The notes below the pieces were generated by a model, which was not told the origin of the DNA, made no database searches, and saw only the letters and a list, made by a program, of their open reading frames with translations. From Bacteroidota bacterium (GTDB lineage Bacteria; Bacteroidota; Bacteroidia; B-17B0; Aurantibacillaceae), in contig CANFTW010000017.1 of the NCBI GenBank assembly GCA_947450025.1, positions 1 through 64,000 of the forward strand: a stretch of DNA of 64,000 bases, read 5' to 3'. Positions 1-7,284 of the stretch are shown in pieces (positions within the stretch are counted from its first letter, which is position 1; each line of letters begins with the position of its first letter). A program made the translations under genes and the position numbers.

Positions 1-1
1 C

Positions 2-11
2 GTTAGCTGTG
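2..11 (+). repeat. Left boundary of cassette 1 (GTT core)
   Basis: GTTAGCTGTG at 2-11 is the exact reverse complement of CACAGCTAAC at 962-971, which closes the same unit. In integron cassettes the bases after the GTT crossover point are complementary to the R'' end of the cassette's own attC, and that is what is seen here. The preceding attC lies outside the window. Confidence 0.6.
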
Positions 12-16
12 ATTTT

Positions 17-970
17 ATGACGACACAAACAGAATATATATATGAAGTAGGATTTTCGTTTTTAAAACAAGACGAAGCAATTGCCTATGACCTTAATGAC
101 CATATACAAGACAGACTTTCAACATTTATTTATTCAAAGAAACAAGAAGAACTTGGCGGAACAGACGGAGAAAGGAAATTCAATAAAGTATTTTATGAAG
201 AATGCAGAGTTGTAGTTGTCTTATATCGAGACGGCTGGGGTGAAACCCCTTGGACAAGAATTGAAGAGACTGCAATAAAAAACAGAGCCCTCGACAAAGG
301 TTGGGACTTTTTACTTTTTGTGAATCTTGACTCAAATTCGTCATTACCTACCTGGATTCCGAGAACCTACATTTGGTTGGACTATCAAAGATTTAAAACC
401 GAAGGTGCAATTGCGGTTATTGACCAAAAAGTAAAAGAAACAGGCGGTACTAGTCGTAAAGAAACCATTGCAGAAGCAGCGGAAAGACTCAAACGATCAA
501 GAAAAGCTGAGAAAGAGAGAGAGTTATTTCTTAAAAGTCAGGAAGCTGTTACAGAAGCAAATAGAGAACTTAGAATTATAATCGAAAAATTAAAAGTGCT
601 TAAGCCTATTATTGAAGACACTGAAACATGTCTTGATTTAGCAACTTCAGAACGAACAAACCTTCCAATGTATGAATTTGGATTTAACGGATATTATCTA
701 TGCTTTAATAGCAGTTATCCAATTCAACACGATATTGCCAACGGTACCTTAAAAGTAAGTATTTATGAAAAGCAAGGCCACGACCAAACAGAATATAAAG
801 AATACATACATAAACAATCGATATTAAGTTTTGACAGAGATTTGATTGGAAATAATGGTTGGTCTGAACACAATACAGGCAATGATTTTTTAACAACAGA
901 CGAACTAATTGACAAATGGGTAAAACAGTTTATTCATGACCTTGGAAAAAGAAAGAAAAACCACAGCTAA
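17..970 (+). CDS. TIR-domain protein with C-terminal coiled coil (cassette 1)
   Basis: The 317-residue protein has a TIR-like N-terminal domain (about residues 8-125). It shows strand A VGFSF (11-15), a strand ending in VVVVLY (65-70), a helix with RIEETAI (81-87) carrying the candidate catalytic glutamate E83 or E84, and strand FLLFVNLD (98-105). A charged helix (about 147-200) is probably coiled coil, and the remainder is unrecognised. TIR domains of bacterial defence proteins cleave NAD+ or act in signalling, so NADase or anti-phage activity is an inference. The start codon lies only 15 bases inside the cassette boundary, leaving almost no room for its own promoter, so transcription probably comes from upstream. 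The stop codon TAA (968-970) is inside the closing repeat. No partner gene is adjacent. Confidence 0.7.
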   Translation: MTTQTEYIYEVGFSFLKQDEAIAYDLNDHIQDRLSTFIYSKKQEELGGTDGERKFNKVFYEECRVVVVLYRDGWGETPWTRIEETAIKNRALDKGWDFLLFVNLDSNSSLPTWIPRTYIWLDYQRFKTEGAIAVIDQKVKETGGTSRKETIAEAAERLKRSRKAEKERELFLKSQEAVTEANRELRIIIEKLKVLKPIIEDTETCLDLATSERTNLPMYEFGFNGYYLCFNSSYPIQHDIANGTLKVSIYEKQGHDQTEYKEYIHKQSILSFDRDLIGNNGWSEHNTGNDFLTTDELIDKWVKQFIHDLGKRKKNHS

Positions 971-1056
971 CAGCGTGCAAGCGCCATAACCCAGCCGTCC
1001 AGAAGCATCGGGACAACACAGGGTTACGATCGCCTGCACGCAAAACGTTGGGCGCA
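962..1056 (+). repeat. attC-like recombination site 1
   Basis: The site opens with CACAGCTAAC (962-971) and ends at GTTGGGC (1048-1054), which fits the integron core GTTRRRY. Between them GCGTGCA pairs with TGCACGC, and the arms continue through GCGCC...AACCC against GGGTT...CGC around a short loop near 1000. The result is one long imperfect hairpin with bulges, the geometry of attC sites. It is more GC-rich than its surroundings. No integron integrase lies next to it. Confidence 0.65.
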
Positions 1057-1077
1057 ATGCTTGTAGACACAGATAAA

Positions 1078-1108
1078 TTGGAATTATCCTTCTTATTTTG
1101 TATCTTTA
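1078..1108 (+). promoter_or_regulatory. Candidate Bacteroidota promoter for the GNAT-like gene
   Basis: TTG at 1078-1080 and TATCTTTA at 1101-1108 are separated by 20 bases, matching the Bacteroidota -33/-7 layout apart from the last base. The predicted transcript would start at or just before the GTG at 1113, giving a leaderless or nearly leaderless mRNA. The cassette therefore seems to carry its own promoter. Confidence 0.45.
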
Positions 1109-1112
1109 TTAC

Positions 1113-1634
1113 GTGAAAAAGAACACATATCTCATAGAGATCGAAGTTGACAAGCTAACGAATTCAATTGAAAACGTTATTACTAGTGACAGCTTTCCGA
1201 CTGACGTTTTGCCTTTGACAAAAAACGATTTAAAGACAATTACAAAAAAGAACGGTTGGAAATTTGACTGGAAATCTGAGTTCTTAAAACCAGACCGCGA
1301 CGTTTATAAACTGACCATTACCAATAATACAGACGTAATTCAAGGTCTAGTGAGTTTAGCCGTGACACCAGACAATGTTTATATGCATTTGGTTGAAAAT
1401 GCTCCATTTAATATTGGTGAAAATAAAGTTTATGCTGGTGTTGCTGGTAATTTAGTTGCTTATGCATGTAAACTTTCTTTTCAGCATGGTACAGACGGTT
1501 TCGTTTCTTTCAGAGCAAAAACAATTCTTATAGACCACTATGTGAAAAAATTAGGTGCAATTCATTTCGGTGGACACCTTTTAGTTCTAGACACCAAAGC
1601 AGCATTAAATCTTTTAAATAAATACAAGCTATGA
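1113..1634 (+). CDS. GNAT-like protein (cassette 2)
   Basis: This is a predicted soluble protein of 173 residues from GTG 1113; the frame also opens at TTG 1098, but that codon overlaps the promoter region. The C-terminal half has a helix resembling the acetyl-CoA-binding loop and helix of GNAT folds (AGVAGNLVAYACKLSF), then FVSFRAKT, a helix IDHYVKKLGA and a final strand HLLVLD. The assignment rests on pattern only and no active site can be named. The stop codon overlaps the ATG of a 58-codon ORF (ATGA), so the two are probably translationally coupled. Cassette location and tight pairing fit a toxin-antitoxin module, but this is inference. Confidence 0.55.
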   Translation: MKKNTYLIEIEVDKLTNSIENVITSDSFPTDVLPLTKNDLKTITKKNGWKFDWKSEFLKPDRDVYKLTITNNTDVIQGLVSLAVTPDNVYMHLVENAPFNIGENKVYAGVAGNLVAYACKLSFQHGTDGFVSFRAKTILIDHYVKKLGAIHFGGHLLVLDTKAALNLLNKYKL

Positions 1635-1807
1635 AAAAGAAAGAAATATTAGAGGACTTAGAAATTTATGTTGACCCGAAACCATTGACTGAAGACGAAA
1701 GTATTGCCTTAAGCTTGTTCATTAGACAACTTAAATCGAAAAAAGCACAGCGCCCAACACACGCTAAGCAAACAGTTTGGCAGACATCAAAGCTTTTGCA
1801 AAAGTAG
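1631..1807 (+). CDS. Small ORF overlapping the GNAT-like gene
   Basis: A 58-residue ORF starts at an ATGA overlap with the upstream stop. The first 40 residues are highly charged (MKKKEILEDL at the start, then a helix about 22-38 ending in RQLKSKK). The last 18 residues are encoded by the attC-like site itself, which is common for cassette genes running into their recombination site. I do not recognise a family. It could be the second member of a two-gene toxin-antitoxin or immunity cassette. Confidence 0.4.
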   Translation: MKKKEILEDLEIYVDPKPLTEDESIALSLFIRQLKSKKAQRPTHAKQTVWQTSKLLQK

Positions 1808-1932
1808 TCGCTTCGCGAAAGATAGTTATTTATGCTTTGCAAAAGTCCAATTAGCAGTTATCTTTGTTAATACCATTTCGGCAAGACACGGTTCCAAATC
1901 CGCACAAGTTCTAGCTGCCATCCGTTAACAGT
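1750..1932 (+). repeat. attC-like recombination site 2
   Basis: The site opens with GCGCCCAAC (1750-1758), the exact reverse complement of GTTGGGCGC (1048-1056) that opens the cassette, and closes at GTTAACAGT (1924-1932). Internal pairing is weaker than in the other two sites: AAAGATA with TATCTTT, and GCTA and TTTGG with TAGC and CCAAA. It holds TTTGGCAGACATC, which recurs near 61.94 kb, and TCGCTTCGCGAAA, which recurs in attC-like site 3. The length (about 180 bases) is at the long end for attC. Confidence 0.5.
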
Positions 1933-1974
1933 AATGGTGGAACAAATCCCAGACTTACATTTCAAGAAATTTCG

Positions 1975-1982
1975 TATCTTTA
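1975..1982 (+). promoter_or_regulatory. -7 box upstream of mntA
   Basis: TATCTTTA lies 8 bases before the ATG at 1991. With the usual distance from a Bacteroidota -7 box to the transcription start, the mRNA would begin at or next to the start codon. No clear TTG -33 element is visible. Confidence 0.4.
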
Positions 1983-1990
1983 CATTATCA

Positions 1991-2299
1991 ATGAAACTGA
2001 TTACTTTAAATATCGACACCATTAAAGCTCTTTGCGACAAATATCACGTAAAGACTTTATTTGCATTTGGCTCGGTGACAAGGGACGAACTAAGATCTAC
2101 TAGCGACATAGACCTGGTTGTAGATATTGACAGTAATGATCCTCTATCCTATTCCGATGATTATTTTGGCTTAAAGTTTCAGCTCGAACAATTGCTAAAA
2201 AGACAAGTAGACCTGCTTGAGCAACACGCAATAAAAAATCAGTACCTAAGACAGAATATCGAAAATTCAAAAGTTCTTGTTTATGGAAAAGGAAATTAA
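1991..2299 (+). CDS. mntA: MntA-type nucleotidyltransferase antitoxin (cassette 3)
   Basis: This is a 102-residue minimal nucleotidyltransferase starting MKLITLNIDT. The family signature GSx10DxD is intact in FAFGSVTRDELRSTSDIDLVVD. MntA antitoxins modify (AMPylate) a tyrosine next to the HEPN toxin active site. An upstream in-frame ATG at 1934 exists, but it lies inside the cassette boundary and before the -7 box, so 1991 is preferred. The gene overlaps the start of the HepT frame (ATG 2283). The antitoxin looks functional although its partner is interrupted. Confidence 0.8.
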   Translation: MKLITLNIDTIKALCDKYHVKTLFAFGSVTRDELRSTSDIDLVVDIDSNDPLSYSDDYFGLKFQLEQLLKRQVDLLEQHAIKNQYLRQNIENSKVLVYGKGN

Positions 2300-2618
2300 G
2301 GTTTGGCTCTCGGACATTAAACAAGCTATTTCTGAAATAAATCAATTTCTTCCCGACAAAAAAGTATTCCAAGACTTTCAAAAAGATCTTAAAGTCAAAC
2401 GCGCCATCGAAAGAAATATCGAAATCATTGGCGAGGCTGTCAATAGAATTTAAAGCCAAAATCCCAATATTGAAATAACAAATTCTCGCAAAATCGTCGA
2501 CACAAGAAATAGAATTTCTCACGGCTACGACAGTGTTTCTGACGACATCATTTGGGCAATTGTAATTCGCGACATCCCGAAACTTCAAGCAGAAATCGAC
2601 GACCTGTTAGCTAGATGA
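2283..2618 (+). pseudogene. hepT: HepT-type HEPN toxin with an in-frame stop
   Basis: The frame beginning ATG 2283 reads MEKEIKVWLSDIKQ... for 56 codons, meets TAA at 2451-2453, and continues in the same frame for another 54 codons to TGA 2616. The second part contains RNRISHGY, the RX4HXY signature of HepT: HEPN catalytic Arg and His plus the tyrosine modified by MntA. Overall length and arrangement match DUF86/HepT. A single nonsense codon separates the N-terminal helices from the catalytic motif, so the toxin is probably inactive unless the stop is suppressed or the position is a sequencing error. Confidence 0.75.
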
Positions 2619-2636
2619 AACTGTGTGTCCGCCACA

Positions 2637-2821
2637 ACTGGTAACAGCACCTACTGGCCATTGGGCGGAAGTATCTCATCGCCGCGCGCTATTAGCAAGC
2701 TCGCTTCGCGAAATTTAATTTGCAGCGGCTAAAAAACTTGGGTATCTTTAAATAACTTTTGTCGGTTAAGAAAGTTGGTGCTTCGAAAGCCCAATAGCCA
2801 GAAGCTGCCAAACGTTAAAAC
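2637..2821 (+). repeat. attC-like recombination site 3
   Basis: It opens with ACTGGTAAC (2637-2645), 8 of 9 matched to the reverse complement of the cassette opening GTTAACAGT (1924-1932), and ends at GTTAAAAC (2814-2821). CTGGCCATTGGGC in the left arm pairs with GCCCAATAGCCAG in the right arm with one mismatch. The middle holds TCGCTTCGCGAAA, shared with site 2, and GC-rich sequence flanked by AT-rich DNA. Length is about 185 bases. Confidence 0.6.
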
Positions 2822-2828
2822 TCATCAT

Positions 2829-2996
2829 ATGTTTAGACTGTATATTCCTCTTGCATTTCTTATTGTTTTTGTTGGTTGGTGTTTGTATAGGTTACTCATT
2901 AAAAAGGATCTTCTAAAAAACCTAAATACCTTGTTTCTTGGTGTATTCTTTATTGGTATTTGGACCGTAATTTATTGGTTTATATTGAAGAACTAA
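2829..2996 (+). CDS. Small two-helix membrane protein (cassette 4)
   Basis: This is a 55-residue protein with two hydrophobic segments (about 4-20 and 33-52) separated by the basic loop RLLIKKDLLKN. ATG 2829 lies 13 bases after the GTT boundary at 2814. No function is recognised. I find no copy of GTTTTAAC downstream that would close a fourth cassette, so this gene is either the last unit with a lost site or the array ends here. Confidence 0.5.
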   Translation: MFRLYIPLAFLIVFVGWCLYRLLIKKDLLKNLNTLFLGVFFIGIWTVIYWFILKN

Positions 2997-3124
2997 GAAA
3001 AAAACTGTGTTAAAAAAAACGCCAAGAATCCAATCTAAACTTCGAATAGCTTTTGTGATTTTTTAAGATTAGACCTCACAAGCATACCCTAAATTTCAAT
3101 AGCTTTACTTTAAATACAAGTATC

Positions 3125-3313
3125 ATGACATACGATTGGATCATAGGAGTTATTGTTTATTTATTTGCTACGCAATTCATAGCAAAAACCATTGGTACTC
3201 ACCGTCAAATTGGTTATCAAAAATCGGTGTATTGGTGTATAGTATTAACACCGGTTATTGGTTTGATAGTAACCTTATCAAGTCCAAAAATTAAAATGAA
3301 AGATGTCTGTTAG
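3125..3313 (+). CDS. Small conserved-type membrane protein
   Basis: The 62-residue protein has two hydrophobic helices (about 4-22 and 37-53) and a short basic loop KTIGTHRQIGYQKS. This architecture is common for small uncharacterised Bacteroidota proteins; I cannot assign a role. It sits outside the cassette array and just upstream of the VWA/MoxR pair. Confidence 0.55.
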   Translation: MTYDWIIGVIVYLFATQFIAKTIGTHRQIGYQKSVYWCIVLTPVIGLIVTLSSPKIKMKDVC

Positions 3314-3402
3314 GTTTTGGTCAATGAAAAAAGTTAATTGCTAACTCATCTGAAAAGAGCCCTCATACTAAACAAAAGCCTTCTTTTACTGTTAATGAAA
3401 TT

Positions 3403-4497
3403 ATGATAGGATTTAGATTTTCTAACTACACAAAACCAAATCAAACCCCGTTTGATAAACTATTTGATGTTTTCAAACAGTTGATTACCTATACCAGCGG
3501 AGATTTTGATGAAGCCATTGATTGGTTAAAACAATTAGATCAAGAATACAAACTAACAGAGCCAGATTATACCATACAAGATTTTATACAGGAGTTAAAA
3601 GATAGAGACTATATTAAATATGATTCTCCAAACTCTGGTAATATTATCATCACTTCCAAAACAGAACAAGCCATTAGAGAGCAAGCACTCGAAAAGATAT
3701 TTGGCAAACTAAAAAGAGGAACTTCTGGCAATCATTCAACAAAATTTACGGGTCAAGGTGATGAAATGACAAATGATACCAGGCCCTTTCAATTTGGAGA
3801 TTCGCTCGAACAAATTTCGATGCTCGAATCGTTTAAAAACGCCCAAGTGAACCATGGCATTGCTGATTTTAGAATGACAGAAAATGATTTAGCGGTTTCT
3901 GAAAAAGAACACAAAAGTCAAACGTCTACCGTTTTAATGATTGATATTTCGCATTCCATGATTTTGTATGGCGAAGATAGAATTACGCCCGCTAAAAATG
4001 TGGCTATGGCATTATCGGAATTAATTAAACGCAAGTATGCTAAGGATACTTTAGATATTTTAGTGTTTGGTGATGATGCCTGGCAAATAGAAGTGAAAGA
4101 CCTCCCCTATTTACAAGTTGGGCCATACCATACAAACACGGTTGCTGGTTTAGAACTAGCGATGGATTTATTGCGCCGACGAAAAAATGCCAACAAACAA
4201 ATTTTTATGATTACCGATGGTAAGCCAACTTGCCTTAAAGAAAACGGTCGCTATTACAAAAACAGCAATGGTTTAGATACCAAGATTGTCAATAAATGTT
4301 TAACGCTTGCACAAAGTTGCCGCCGATTAAAAATACCTATTACCACTTTTATGGTGGCTAACGATCCTTATTTACAAAATTTCGTTCACGACTTCACAGA
4401 AGCTAATAACGGTAAAGCTTTCTATACCTCTTTACAAGGTTTAGGAGAATTTATTTTTGAAGATTTTGAACGCAATAAAAAAAGAAATTATAAATAA
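3403..4497 (+). CDS. VWA domain protein partner of MoxR ATPase
   Basis: This is a 364-residue protein. The C-terminal von Willebrand A domain (about 175-355) carries the MIDAS motif DISHS (in MIDISHSM) and a later ITDGKPT. The N-terminal half is helical, with a short polar linker. The next gene starts 14 bases downstream and encodes a MoxR-type AAA+ ATPase, the usual partner: such pairs act as chaperone-like complexes that insert metal or remodel targets, in the manner of magnesium chelatase BchD/BchI. The protein has no signal peptide and is probably cytoplasmic. The target is unknown. Confidence 0.8.
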   Translation: MIGFRFSNYTKPNQTPFDKLFDVFKQLITYTSGDFDEAIDWLKQLDQEYKLTEPDYTIQDFIQELKDRDYIKYDSPNSGNIIITSKTEQAIREQALEKIFGKLKRGTSGNHSTKFTGQGDEMTNDTRPFQFGDSLEQISMLESFKNAQVNHGIADFRMTENDLAVSEKEHKSQTSTVLMIDISHSMILYGEDRITPAKNVAMALSELIKRKYAKDTLDILVFGDDAWQIEVKDLPYLQVGPYHTNTVAGLELAMDLLRRRKNANKQIFMITDGKPTCLKENGRYYKNSNGLDTKIVNKCLTLAQSCRRLKIPITTFMVANDPYLQNFVHDFTEANNGKAFYTSLQGLGEFIFEDFERNKKRNYK

Positions 4498-4511
4498 AAA
4501 CATATTATACA

Positions 4512-5999
4512 ATGGCACCTACAATCCACACCTTAGGAGAATTAAAAAAATCAGGATACATCAGTAAATCTATTAAAGATGAATTGAGAGATAACCTGAT
4601 ACAAAAAATCAAACAAAAAGAATCTATTTTTAAAGGTATTTTAGGATACGAAGATACGGTGATTCCAGAAATTGAGCGCGCCATCCTATCTCGTCACAAC
4701 ATGAATTTATTGGGTTTAAGAGGGCAAGCTAAAACGCGTATTGCCCGTCAAATCGTTGAATTATTAGATGAGTACACACCCATTATTGCAGGCAGCGACT
4801 TAAATGATGATCCTTTAAATCCTATTTCTAATTCAAGTAAACAGCTGATTGCTGAACATGGTGATAAAACCCCTATTGCTTGGTTACATCGTTCAGAACG
4901 TTATGTCGAAAAATTAGCCACACCCGATGTATCTATTTCTGATTTAATTGGTGATGTCGATCCCATCAAAGCTGCCAATTTAAAACTAAGTTATGCCGAT
5001 GAACGCGTCATTCATTATGGAATTATTCCAAGAAGTAATCGTTGCATTTTTGTGATAAATGAATTACCGGATTTACAAGCACGTATTCAGGTAGCCTTAT
5101 TTAATATTTTACAAGAAGGTGATATTCAAATAAGAGGTTTTAAATTAAGAATTCCCTTAGATATTGAATTTATATTTACAGCTAATCCTGAAGATTATAC
5201 TAACAGAGGAAGCATTGTAACACCTTTAAAGGATCGTATTGGCAGTCAAATTTTAACACATTATCCAAAGAGTATTAGTCTTTCCAAACAAATAACGAAG
5301 CAAGAAGCAAAACTAACGGAGCTGCAACAAAAAAATATTGAGGTAAGTGATTTATTAGCAACGCTTATTGAACGTATTTCGTTTGAAGCAAGAGAAAGCG
5401 AATTTGTGGATTCAAAAAGTGGCGTATCCGCAAGGTTAACTATTTCGGCTTACGAAAATTTAGTAAGTACCGCCGAAAGAAGAATGCTCATGAACGGAGA
5501 AGATAAAACGGTTGCTCGTGTGAGTGATTTGGTTGGTGTGATACCAGCTGTGAATGGAAAAATTGAATTAGTATACGAAGGCGAACAAGAAGGCGCTGGC
5601 ATTGTAGCTCATAATTTATTGAGCAAAGCCATTCGAAATGAATTTGTGGCCATTTTCCCTGACCCAACTAAACTAAAGCAACGCAAAGAAGCAAGTCCTT
5701 ATCAGCAAATAATAAACTGGTTTGGCGAAGGTCATGTTATAGATTTACTATTAGCAGAAAACGACAAAACCTATAAAAAAGGATTAGAAAGCATTCCGGC
5801 ACTTGGCGATTTAGTTGATACCTATACAGAGAAATTAACAAAAGCTCAAAAATTAGTGATGATGGAGTTTGTGTTATTTGGCTTAGCAGAACATTCTTTA
5901 ATTGGCAAAAATAATTTAGAAAGAGGGATTCAGTTCAAGGATATTTTAGGCTCCATGTTTTCTGAGAAAGATTTTTTTGGTGAACAATCCGACAACTAG
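4512..5999 (+). CDS. MoxR-family AAA+ ATPase
   Basis: A 495-residue AAA+ protein with Walker A GLRGQAKTR (about 72-80) and Walker B region FVINELPDL (about 179-187). Sensor-type residues occur around FTANPEDYTNRG, and a helical C-terminal lid follows. It resembles the magnesium-chelatase ChlI / MoxR branch. It forms an evident operon with the preceding VWA gene (14-base spacing). ATP hydrolysis drives conformational change of the VWA partner or its client; the client cannot be named from this context. Confidence 0.85.
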   Translation: MAPTIHTLGELKKSGYISKSIKDELRDNLIQKIKQKESIFKGILGYEDTVIPEIERAILSRHNMNLLGLRGQAKTRIARQIVELLDEYTPIIAGSDLNDDPLNPISNSSKQLIAEHGDKTPIAWLHRSERYVEKLATPDVSISDLIGDVDPIKAANLKLSYADERVIHYGIIPRSNRCIFVINELPDLQARIQVALFNILQEGDIQIRGFKLRIPLDIEFIFTANPEDYTNRGSIVTPLKDRIGSQILTHYPKSISLSKQITKQEAKLTELQQKNIEVSDLLATLIERISFEARESEFVDSKSGVSARLTISAYENLVSTAERRMLMNGEDKTVARVSDLVGVIPAVNGKIELVYEGEQEGAGIVAHNLLSKAIRNEFVAIFPDPTKLKQRKEASPYQQIINWFGEGHVIDLLLAENDKTYKKGLESIPALGDLVDTYTEKLTKAQKLVMMEFVLFGLAEHSLIGKNNLERGIQFKDILGSMFSEKDFFGEQSDN

Positions 6000-6160
6000 A
6001 AATACTATAGGTTATAAACCATTAGGAACATTTAAAATTCGTCGGTCGTTTTGAGATTTAGTTTATAATCAATCGTAAATTAAAAATCAAAAAATAAGTT
6101 TAATGCTATTATTAAACTTAATCTCATATCATCTGTTTGTAGTATATAAACTATCATAAC

Positions 6161-6769
6161 ATGAAATTATTTTTCATTATAACATCAATAGCGCTGGTAT
6201 TAATTACTATTTTTCAATCATTTACGATCATGTCTTCCAAAAAAACAGAAGAACAAAAATATACTGTCATCCTAAAAGATGGTGATTTCGAAGTAAGATT
6301 CTATCCATCTACGACAATTGCTAAAATTAATTCGTCTGCAAAAACCTATAAAGAACTCTCAGGGCCAGGATTTAGAAAACTAGCGGGATATATTTTTGGC
6401 GGTAACGATGAAAATAAAAGCATCTCTATGACCTCTCCTGTTCATATGAATATTAACGATTCTATTTCAAGTATGAGTTTTGTGATGCCTTCAACTTATT
6501 CAAAAGAAAATCTTCCAAAGCCAAATGATTCAACCATTGTTATAGAAAAAACACCAGATGAGTATGCCGCTGTTTTGCAATTTAGCGGATTTGCTTCTGA
6601 TAAAGATTTACAAATCTATTCTCAAAAGCTCCTTGATATTCTATCAGAAAAAGGCATCAAGCCGTATGGCAATACTAGATTTTTGGGATATAATCCACCA
6701 TATCAATTATTAGCAAGAAGAAATGAAATAATAGTTTCAATTAATTGGAATAAGGAACAACAAAAGTAG
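6161..6769 (+). CDS. SOUL-type heme-binding family protein
   Basis: The 202-residue protein has an N-terminal hydrophobic segment (about 3-22) acting as signal anchor, followed by a SOUL domain with the family opening YTVILKDGDFEVRFYPS and the central SMTSPVHMN. SOUL proteins bind heme or related tetrapyrroles; a role here is inferred only. It has its own 160-base upstream region containing a 9-bp perfect inverted repeat (AAGTTTAAT / ATTAAACTT, 6099-6122) without a U-tract. Confidence 0.8.
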   Translation: MKLFFIITSIALVLITIFQSFTIMSSKKTEEQKYTVILKDGDFEVRFYPSTTIAKINSSAKTYKELSGPGFRKLAGYIFGGNDENKSISMTSPVHMNINDSISSMSFVMPSTYSKENLPKPNDSTIVIEKTPDEYAAVLQFSGFASDKDLQIYSQKLLDILSEKGIKPYGNTRFLGYNPPYQLLARRNEIIVSINWNKEQQK

Positions 6770-6791
6770 TTGACTATTATTATTTAAAATT

Positions 6792-7175
6792 CTAGTTCTC
6801 TGAAACCTGAATCATTGTAAAAGGTAAATCAACCATACCTTCAAAGTTTTTACCTGCGTTTAAAATATCTTCGTCATTCTCTTCGTATAACCAATTAATT
6901 AAAACAGGTCTATCAGCTGCTTTTTTAATTTTCTCTAATCGCTTAAATAAACTTAATAAACAAGCAGAAGAACTACTATTAAAATATTCTAATTGAATAT
7001 TTAAAGTCGTGCTTTTAGGATTTTTCGAATATAAATCTATCGCTGAAAATAAAGGATTATAAAATTCAACTGAATTTTCTGGAATAGACCTTCCTGAAAT
7101 ACTCAGTTCACCTTTTTCTAAATCAAACTCAATTGTTGGTGTATTTGATGTTGCCTTTATTGTATATTTTTCCAT
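6792..7175 (-). CDS. siaC: SiaC-family regulatory phosphoprotein (orphan copy)
   Basis: This 127-residue protein (DUF1987) begins MEKYTIKATSNTPTIEFDL and has the family block GRSIPENSVEFY (about 28-39). EYFNSSSSAC (about 63-72) corresponds to the loop that holds the phosphorylated threonine or serine in characterised SiaC. It is a clear paralog of the protein encoded at 47677-48057 but stands alone, without SiaB or a phosphatase beside it. The serine at the NSSSS position, where the other copy has NTSSS, may change kinase preference. Confidence 0.85.
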   Translation of the reverse strand: MEKYTIKATSNTPTIEFDLEKGELSISGRSIPENSVEFYNPLFSAIDLYSKNPKSTTLNIQLEYFNSSSSACLLSLFKRLEKIKKAADRPVLINWLYEENDEDILNAGKNFEGMVDLPFTMIQVSEN

Positions 7176-7284
7176 GATAAACCTCTATTCAATTTAATCT
7201 TTATTTAACTCTTTACAAAGTTATTACTTTTAATTGAATGATTTTTAAAATACTAGCCAAATAGCCTTACACGTATTTAAGATG

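Noticed and set aside
2100-2588. Minus-strand open frame of 162 codons
   Set aside because: It lies antisense to mntA and hepT, whose conserved motifs are on the plus strand; its translation resembles no family.
6099-6122. Inverted repeat AAGTTTAAT/ATTAAACTT as terminator of the MoxR gene
   Set aside because: No U-tract follows and the stem is all A/T apart from one G-C pair, so termination is doubtful.
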